Below are positions 56,526-64,000 of a DNA stretch of 64,000 nt, piece after piece. Under the pieces are notes generated by a model that searched no databases, was not told the DNA's origin, and saw nothing but the letters and a program-made list of their open reading frames with translations. The position numbers were made by a program, and so were the translations under genes. This DNA is from Sorghum bicolor (taxonomy: Eukaryota > Streptophyta > Magnoliopsida > Poales > Poaceae), in contig NC_012873.2 of assembly GCF_000003195.3 (NCBI RefSeq), forward strand, positions 48,517,166 to 48,581,165, read 5' to 3'. Position 1 is the stretch's first letter. Every line of letters begins with the position of its first letter.

Positions 56526-56852
56526 AATTATAGGATCTTATAGGAATTATACGAGCCTCAGGAATAAGTCATTAAAGGGAACAAAAGGGTAATATTAAGG
56601 AAAGCCAGAAAATCAATCAAGGTTATTCATATAAAATTTTAGACTAGACTATAGAGAAATAATTGCATAAAACAGCTACTAAGTGAGAAATCATAACAAG
56701 GCACCTCTGCTTTGGCAAGTTCACCCTGTTGTTTTTCTATGTTTATATTTTATACAGGGTATAACAGGATTGACTTTGGGTACATTCGACTCTTCATCAT
56801 CAGAACCAAAGCAATCAAGAGAAGAAGAAGCTAGCTACCAATTGCTGAAGCT

Positions 56853-58808
56853 ATGGCACAAAAGACCTTGCAAGAATTCTCTGCTCCAAGTCTTGACAAC
56901 ATTCCAATTGGTCCAAGATTTGCAGTAGAAGAAGGAATACCTGAGTTTGAGCTCAAGTCAAACCTCATCAATTTGGTACAAGCTACACAATTCAGTGGAA
57001 AGGCACATGAAGAAGCCAGTGCACACTTACAGAATTTCTTAGAGATTGGAAGCACAATCCACATCAACGGAGTTGACAAAGACGTCATATTGCTTCGCCT
57101 TTTTCCATTCTCACTAGAAGGAAAAGCGAGGAAGTGGTTCTACACTCATCAAGATAACATCAACAACTGGACGAACTTGTCAGATGTCTTTCTATCAAAG
57201 TTTTTCCCTATAGGCAAAACAACTGCCTTAAGAGGAAATATTGTCAGTTTCCAACAGCAGAAAACAGAAGCCATTTCAGAAGCATGGGAGCGTTTTCAAG
57301 GATACATATCAGATTGTCCTCACCATGGAATGGCTACATGGTTACTTATGCAGACCTTCTACCATGGATTAACCTAGAAGACTCGTGAGTGCCTAGATGC
57401 ATCTGCTAAAGGATCATTCTTGGAGCTTACAACTGGAAAAGCAGAGATACTTTTGGATAAGATAGCAGAAAACCAAAGCTGGTTCCAAGATAAAGCTCAA
57501 CAATGTCATCAAACTGAAGAAATACCAGAAGAAGTAAAAGCATTATCAACTAAGATGGAAAATTTGCTCCATTGGATTGACCAGAGGGCCAAGTTCAAAG
57601 AAGATCAAAGGGCCATTGAGACAGCATACAAATATCAACCAACTTCAAGTCAACCCAATAGCAAAGGTATGAATTCAGGTAATACTGTCAAGCAACTTTC
57701 ATTAAAAGAGATAATTGCTCAACAAACCAAAATTAATGATGAAGTTAAACAAAGGCTAGATACAAATGAATCATCTCTAAAAGATATACACAATAAAATG
57801 AATTTTCTACTAACTGCCTTTGATGAGCAAAACACTCTTAATAAAAGGGTAGAACTTAAATTAATAAAGATAGCTGCTGCACTGCCTGTTGCTACTAACA
57901 TTGAGCAGGTAAAGAATATAACTACTAGAGGAGGTAAAGCTACCAGAGATCCACCATACCCAAAAGAGAAACAAAGAACATCAGCACCAGTGCAACCAGC
58001 AGTGATAGAAGAAGAAGGCCCAGTTGAAGCAGAAGATCTGCTCCAACCACCAAGAACTGGAGAAATGAGGAAAGATTTTTACGACAACAACTATTTGCCA
58101 TTTCCCAGAAGAAACAGAGGACTGCAGTCGGATGAGCAGTTTGGTAAGTTTGTAGAGGTCATTCAGAAATTATATGTCAACATACCTCTGCTCGATGCCA
58201 TACAGGTACCTACATATGCAAAGTACATCAGAGATATTCTTAACAAAAAGAGACCACTGCCCACCACTGAGGTTATCAAGCTGACAGAAGAATGTAGTGC
58301 GGCCATCCTCAACAAACCACCAAAGAAGAAGGAAGATCCCGGATGTCCCACTATTGATTGCTCAATTGGAAACCAACACTTCAACAATGCACTTTGTGAT
58401 CTCGGAGCAAGTGTCAGTGTGATGCCAGCATCAGTCTACAAAAAGCTTAATCATGCAACCCTAGAACCAACATCAATGTGCCTACAACTAGCGGATCAAT
58501 CGATTCGACACCCATTGGGCATCGCCGAGAACATTCCAGTCAAGATCAGAGATTTCCTTATGCCAGTAGACTTCATAGTACTGGACATGAGTCCTGACTC
58601 AAAAGTATCCATCATCCTTGGAAGGCCATTTCTGAGCACTGCCAATGCCCACATTGATGTCGGAAAAGGAGAAATCAAGTTCAACATAAACGGTCAAGAA
58701 GAACACTTCACATTCAAACCCAGATTAGAGAGAGACTCTACAGTGAAGGAAGTTCATGAAGAACCACTGGAGACACCATCTCCGGAGGAAGGAAACTCAG
58801 AAGGTTAA
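56853..58808 (+). pseudogene. gag-pro: element D gag-protease, one in-frame stop
   Basis: ATG 56853 starts a 651-codon frame broken once, by TAG at 57375-57377. The Athila-type Gag core has FELKSNLINLVQ, LRLFPFSLEGKARKWFY, KFFPIGKT and CPHHGM (about residues 30-170). The second half has a charged helical region, then KNITTRGGK, and a retropepsin with CDLGASVSVMP (about residue 515) and ILGRPFL. It ends at 58806-58808 with no RT following. The nonsense codon removes the protease from the translated product. Confidence 0.88.
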
Positions 58809-59714
58809 AAGAATTGGAGGTCCAGCTTGGGGGACCTAAAAATCCCAAACCCTCACCAGGAGGTAAATCGGTATTTATCCGCATTATTATTTTTCTCATA
58901 TTTAATTTCTTGCATAATTAAATCTTGCATTAGTCACATTTATTCATAGCATTATTATAATAATCAAAAAGCCCCAGATAAATAATATTCGTGGTGTGTA
59001 ACAACCCATATTTATTAATTATTGTGGGGGCACAAAAATATTTTCCAATACCATTTTCAATAAGTTTCGATTCTCATAGATTTTCCTGCATTATATTTAA
59101 TCATATAAATCTTCTAGAAGCATGACCCACACTCTTTGGGTCCCACATGTCATACACTTCATCTCACATACATCCCATCACATAATTTCATCCACCAATA
59201 TGTTTCCACTCACCTGACATCTTTCCACCGTCCAACCACCACCGACACAATATTATTCTGCGTGAGATCAAAGCAAGGAAGCAAGTGGAGGAGGCACACC
59301 CAGGATGGGCATCACAAGTGGGCGCCCGCCCACCTACCAAGGGCGCCCGCCCTGTCCCCTCTTCCTCCTATAAAAGGCCACCTCCAGCTCCCCTTCTCTT
59401 CACACAAACACTTCAGAAAACCACACAAATCTCAGTTTCCTGAGGAGGAGCTTTTGTAGTAAAGAGAAGAGAGTAAAAAGAAAGAGGAGAGTGGAAGAGA
59501 AGGTTGGAGTTCTTATGAGAGAGTGTTTGTCACCTAGCAAGTAGTGATCCCGTTGTCTAAGCGGAAGTAAAAGTTGTTTAGGGGGAGGCTCTACCAAAAT
59601 AGAAACTTGTCTTGAACAATTAACCCCTTACTACTGACACTCCGGACAGCTAACCACTAACATTTTATCTCACATTTTCCACCAGTTGTGTTTTTGCCAA
59701 CTTTTGTTTGCAGG
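58809..59714 (+). promoter_or_regulatory. element D central non-coding region: PPT-like motif, TATA box, splice acceptor
   Basis: Occupies the place where RT and integrase would be. AGCTTGGGGGA at 58824-58834 is identical to the PPT core. AG|GTAAAT at 58861-58868 is a candidate splice donor. Paired GGGCGCCCGCC motifs (59319-59353) like those in the LTR are followed by TATAAAA (59369-59375). CTTTTGTTTGCAG (59701-59713) is a good splice acceptor ending one base before the ATG of ORF2. Confidence 0.6.
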
Positions 59715-61272
59715 ATGTTTAAGAAGGTGAAAAATGCAGGGAAGGCTCTCAAGAACATTGGTACAAGGAGTTCAACCCGACACTCCTCACAGCCATCAGA
59801 GATGAGCGTCGATCCGACACCCACACAAGCTCCATCATCTTCATCAGGCCAGCAAGTCAAGGTCCTTCTCAAGATAGGAGACCTTGGACTGAAGACCCGA
59901 AGAGAGAAGGAAGTCTATCAGCAATTGAAGAATAAATATTTCATTCACACTCCTACTATCGATCCAATCCTACTACGAGAAACAGGTATGGACACTGAAT
60001 TTGACTTAATTTTTCAAATGATGGGTTGGACAAATTTTTGGAATATAACTGAGCTGGGTTCTCGTCTTCTCACCCTCGAATTTCTTTGCACTTTACAATA
60101 CTATGAGGGGGGGAATTGCTTTTCGGATGTTTAAACAGGAAATTATGTTATCTTGGAGAGAGCTGAGCGACCATCTTGGTTTCTCTACAAGATGCATCCT
60201 GAACATTGACTCCGATTTACCCAATTTTGAGAGACACCAGTTTTGGAGAGAAATATCTAGAGATAATTTTTACAGTCAAGCCCGAACCAGTGACATGGAA
60301 CACCCCACTCTTAGGATGTTTCACAAATGGCTTGGGTACAATCTTTTCTATCGCGATGATATTAGGAAAGTAAGAGTAGGAGATTTACAACTTTTATATG
60401 CTGCTATTAGTAAAGTACCCACTTCACCTGTCACACTATTAGTTTCACATTTGCTTAGTATACCTAGTCTTCAGGGACCAGTAGGATGTACTTCACTTAT
60501 CACTCGTCTAGCCTCTAATCTTCATTTATTAGAAAACTCATCGTTGGACTTCATAGAAGAATTAAGAATTTATCATGGCTATGACACATTTAGACAAGCT
60601 CGGATGTTAAAGAAAGAGGGAAATATAATGTACATGTTGTATGATGATAAAGGCAAGATTCGGTTACCTAACCCGAACCTTGGCCTCTATGCTGTGCAAA
60701 ACTTTTTGATTGAGATTGCAGCAACACCAGTGAACCAGAGAACTCCATAGCGAGTGGCATCTGAAAGGATAACCACTCACCGAGAACGCACTTGGTATGG
60801 AGCTGACCCTGGACCAGAAGAAGCAGCGCACCTGCATTATTGCGATTACAACCCTCGAGTCCTTCGAGACCCATGGGCTCGTCATGCGCAACCACAAGAG
60901 CCAACAGAAGAGACATGGCCGGAGAGCCAAGATCACCAGTGGACAAACCCGCCTTTTCATACGGGCAGGTACTCCACTGATCCATATGGAGCTTCAGGAT
61001 CCAGACCTCCGCCCCAATTTGATGCAGGACGATACTCCGACGCCTCCTACGCCTTCACGAATGACTATTATCAAGAGGCCGGTGCTTTCTTCACTCGTAC
61101 CGACAACACCCTCCTCGACATCCAGAACACGCAAGCAGAACATGGAAGACTCCTGGAAGAGCAACAAAAATGGAACCAGGACCATGCCGCTGCAGTAGAA
61201 GAGCTGAGACAAGATACAACAACAATAAACGACAACATCACAACTATGATGCGGTTCTGGAACATCGGGTAA
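59715..61272 (+). pseudogene. element D ORF2 (Athila-type ORF, frameshifted)
   Basis: ATG 59715 (MFKKVKNAGKAL). A run of eight G at 60105-60112 shifts the frame: the first frame stops at 60134, and the continuation is open from 60103 with a TAG at 60748-60750 and a final stop at 61270-61272. Motifs such as MGWTNFWNI, LTLEFLCTL, and LSWRELSDHLGF resemble the plant retrotransposon ORF called ATHILA ORF-1 or the env-like region. The C-terminal part is Pro/Tyr-rich and then coiled coil. No membrane segment is visible, so an envelope role is doubtful. Assignment is from memory of the family and moderate. Confidence 0.65.
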
Positions 61273-62816
61273 GATCGACGGCAACATCTAGCTTGGGGGA
61301 GTTCCTCCCTAAATTTATCGAGTAAGTTTTTATTTGCTCTTCTTATTTATTCTTTTTTTATTCTAGTATTTAATTTACCTTAAAAGGAAAATTTAGAAAA
61401 CCAAATAAATATTTTCTTGCTTTAATTTACTGCACTTTATAAACACGAAAACAAAATAAAAAGAGTGTGTAGATAAGTGTGTTTTATTTTTTCTGCTAAG
61501 TTTAATCTCTAGAAAAAATAAAAAAAAGACCAAAAATATACATGATGGAAATGATGAATAGTTGCTCTGTTTGCTTACTTACAAGTACCTAGCTTTTATA
61601 TTAGAATTCTTCCAGGAATTACTAAAACTAAAATTACTATCTTTGGGAGGCATAAAACTAAAGTCTAGGTAAGAGAAAGGCATGATATAAAGTTGAGCTA
61701 CTGTTTATCTTGTTTCTACTACACTAAGTTCTGGAGATTTATTTTGAAAACTTACAAATCGCATGATGAGTTCCTAGCATAACAAAACTACCTACCACAG
61801 CCATACTTGCTATAACAACTTTTACTATATTCACATTGAGTTTGATCGAGCTGTGTAGACCCTTAGGAGCTTTTCATGTGGTTAAATTAAGATATTCACT
61901 TGCACACATCTACCACAGCATTCATCACCAATCATTAAAATTGCTAAAAATATTATCACTCATTGTCCCGAATATTGTTATTCTCTCGCTAAAAAGATTC
62001 AATGCAGAAGAGGCATGGGTTATGCAAAAATATACGAGGAAATAAAAAAGGGGCAAGTGCCTGGAACCTCGAAAAAGAAAGAAAAAGAGTGAGACGAGAG
62101 GTAAAAATGGACAAGTGTCCGAAGTAGAATTAGGGGTACAAAGATGCCCACTTGAGCGGAAAAAATGGACAAGTGTCCGACAGTAGAATTAGGGGTATCT
62201 ACTACCCATCTCTAAAAAAAAGAGAAAAAGATAGCCCATGTTCTCCCAAAGCAAAGATCAAAGAAGAGGAGAGATAGCAATACGAGGAGCGATGAGAACC
62301 AAATTTTATTATCACTTATGCATTTCCACCATCATTATCATTTACTCCACCACACATGCACATCTTGATTTAATTATATGCTGAGTTCCTTTGGATCCAT
62401 GGCTCGATTAGACAATATATGTATGAGCTGTTTTCCACTCCTATGAGCTCCACTTAAATATTCCATTAGCTATAGGTAAGTGATATCATGGTAAGGATCC
62501 ACAAATACCACATATAGAGAGACCTGAGAGAATCATTGCTGGGAACTCTGAGTTTTATTTTGAAAATTTATGAAAAACTCTAGAACAAAAGTGAAGTATA
62601 GACAAGAGGGATAGTGCTTGACTTAACTATTTTGTCTTTTGATTACTTAAGATTTAAGTGCAGGTACTAAACTCCATAACACTTCACTTTAATCTGGAAG
62701 AATTTTTATGTACAAGCATGTGTACCTGTCAGGAAAGAAAACATCGAAGCAACTCCTGATCCGTCTGAGTTTAGCTGTTTGCTCAGGGACGAGCAAAGGG
62801 TAAGCTTGGGGGAGTT
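61273..62816 (+). other. element D 3' non-coding region with PPT
   Basis: About 1.5 kb, AT-rich. AGCTTGGGGGA at 61290-61300 follows the ORF2 stop by 17 bases, and the same 11-mer at 62803-62813 is the PPT before the 3' LTR. Two near-copies of AATGGACAAGTGTCCG followed by AGTAGAATTAGGGGTA are at 62106-62143 and 62165-62200; GGACAAGTGTCC is itself palindromic. Confidence 0.7.
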
Positions 62817-64000
62817 TGTTGATGGTCCTTAAGTACTAAAATTAATAATCAAATAAACTTGAAAAAGGATCAATATGAAACAAACATCTAGAATTAGGGT
62901 TTTATCTGACAGAATTCCACGAGTTTTGGTGTTTATCTATTTCTGCAGGGAGTTATTAGAAAATATGGAGAGAAGGCCCACATGTCATGTTTACAACGAG
63001 ATAATTACGTGCCGCGCAATTTTCCTCAATCTGGAAGGGTCCAGAAGCCACGGGAACGAACGGGAAGCGATTCGGGCTCGGGGGCAGGGCGCCCGCCCAC
63101 CCCCCTTGGGCGCCCGCCCAGGGTTGGAGGCCAAACAGGACTCTGCTTCGGGGCAAGACTCCACCGACCTAAAGGATCAATCTAAACCATACAATCTATG
63201 TCGGTTTGATCCAATGGCTCACGTTCACTTGAGGGGACTATAAAACCAGACCCCCTGGCCCCTGGAGGAAGAGAGGAGAAATCATTATTCAGAGGTAGCC
63301 ATCAAAGTTAGGGTTTAGAGCTTCTCTCCCACAGAGAATTAGAATTAGCTACTCCCTAATCCTTCAAGTTTAGAGGTTGATTAGATAGCATTTAGAGAAG
63401 TAGAGCACTACGCTCTGGATTCGGATCTTCGGCAATAAAGATTGGTATTATTCATATCTTTCTCTAATTCTATTGTTCTAATTGCATTATGTCTCTAATT
63501 ATTATGTTCTTAGTTTGCTCTAGTTCTATATTTGATATAGTTCTAATTGATAATGAGTTTATGTATAAGTTTGCAAAGCGCTTAGCTCTTGTCGCGAGGG
63601 AGTTAAGTGATAGATCACATGTGAGCGTGGTGCTTAGATGTTATTTATCTGCAAATGTATCCTATTGGCCAAGTCGTGTGGTAGTTTGCGATAGTGACAG
63701 CTTCGTTGATTCTTATATAGTCCACCCTCCGTTGCTAGGACAGGCAGAACCGGTATTGTGGAGTAAGTCATGCGATGTTCTGATTTACTTTATCAATGTT
63801 CCTTATACATGAATGAAGAGTCTTTTATGCTATATATGATCTTGTAGATAACTAGAGTAGATTATGACTTAGTAGTTAGTAGATAACTTAGAATCCATTC
63901 TCTAGCTAATCCGACATCACCTACATATATGAGGAGTAGTCTATTTTCTAATCGCTGTGCTATCTACCCATGAACTTATACTTTATTATCATTATCTTTA
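62817..64000 (+). repeat. element D 3' LTR (cut by window end)
   Basis: Matches the 5' LTR at constant offset 7830 with about five substitutions. TATAAAA at 63239-63245. The remaining 330 bases lie outside. Confidence 0.92.

Larger units (their letters stand above)
45929..64000 (-). mobile_element. Element C: Tat-lineage element (minus), cut by D, runs off window
   Basis: Same family as B in the opposite orientation: LTR (45929-46950), PPT, antisense gene now on the plus strand, then pol on the minus strand until D interrupts at 54987. Gag, RT and the 5' LTR of C must lie beyond the window. The left flanking 5-mer is ACGAC (45924-45928). Confidence 0.88.
54987..64000 (+). mobile_element. Element D: Athila-like non-autonomous gypsy element (runs off window)
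   Basis: 5' LTR 54987-56500, interior 56501-62816, 3' LTR from 62817 cut by the window end. The visible LTR portions (1184 bases) differ at about five bases. It encodes Gag-protease and a second ORF but has no RT, RNase H or integrase, so it needs enzymes from a relative. The candidate TSD is GCGCT (54982-54986); the other copy is outside. Its LTR family also supplied the remnant at 9073-39289. Confidence 0.88.

Noticed and set aside
59715..61272. Calling ORF2 an envelope gene
   Set aside because: No signal peptide, membrane segment or cleavage site is visible; only the position and general likeness to Athila ORFs support it.
62106..62200. CRISPR-like direct repeats
   Set aside because: Only two copies with unequal spacing in a eukaryotic retrotransposon; no array or cas genes.

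Overview
This window looks like intergenic DNA of a grass nuclear genome, and I see no cellular gene, rRNA or tRNA. The evidence for a grass is the set of Ty3/gypsy and Ty1/copia LTR retrotransposons with grass-type long LTRs, plus Stowaway-like and other short MITEs and a short Helitron. A panicoid or Andropogoneae grass (sorghum, sugarcane or Miscanthus type) is my guess; the species cannot be fixed from sequence alone.

Nearly everything is transposons inside transposons, and most boundaries can be placed to the base using target-site duplications (TSDs), terminal TG/CA, primer-binding sites (PBS) and polypurine tracts (PPT). Left flank: 3' end and 3' LTR of a Reina-like chromovirus (1-426), a MITE (632-874), a Stowaway MITE (908-1141) and a MITE-like element (1203-44785). 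Nested in the last is a minus-strand solo LTR of a copia element (1259-44620, TSD CACAT), which also holds a 350-bp Helitron (1308-1657). Inside the solo LTR sits a full-length copia element of a related family (2258-43333). Inside the copia reverse transcriptase region sits a shortened Athila-like gypsy LTR derivative (9073-39289, TSD TGATG). Inside that LTR are two different, young gypsy elements placed end to end in the same 5-bp target: A (minus, 9862-24108, chromovirus with 4.1-kb LTRs) and B (plus, 24114-38414, Tat lineage).

Right part: about 1.1 kb of flank with one MITE (45082-45193), then C (minus, from 45929 past the window end), a Tat element of B's family. C is cut in its pol region by D (plus, 54987 past the window end), an Athila-like element that has gag and protease and a second ORF but no reverse transcriptase or integrase.

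A carries gag-pol with a C-terminal chromodomain and a separate upstream ORF whose N-terminus closely resembles the histone H3 tail; this is the most striking observation. B and C carry gag-pro-pol with a second RNase H and, downstream, a six-exon gene on the opposite strand whose splice sites I could place in both copies. D shows one identical 11-base PPT-like motif shortly after each coding module and at the true PPT. Almost every coding region in the window has at least one stop or frameshift, although the LTR pairs of A, B and D are nearly identical; this implies recent movement of defective copies.
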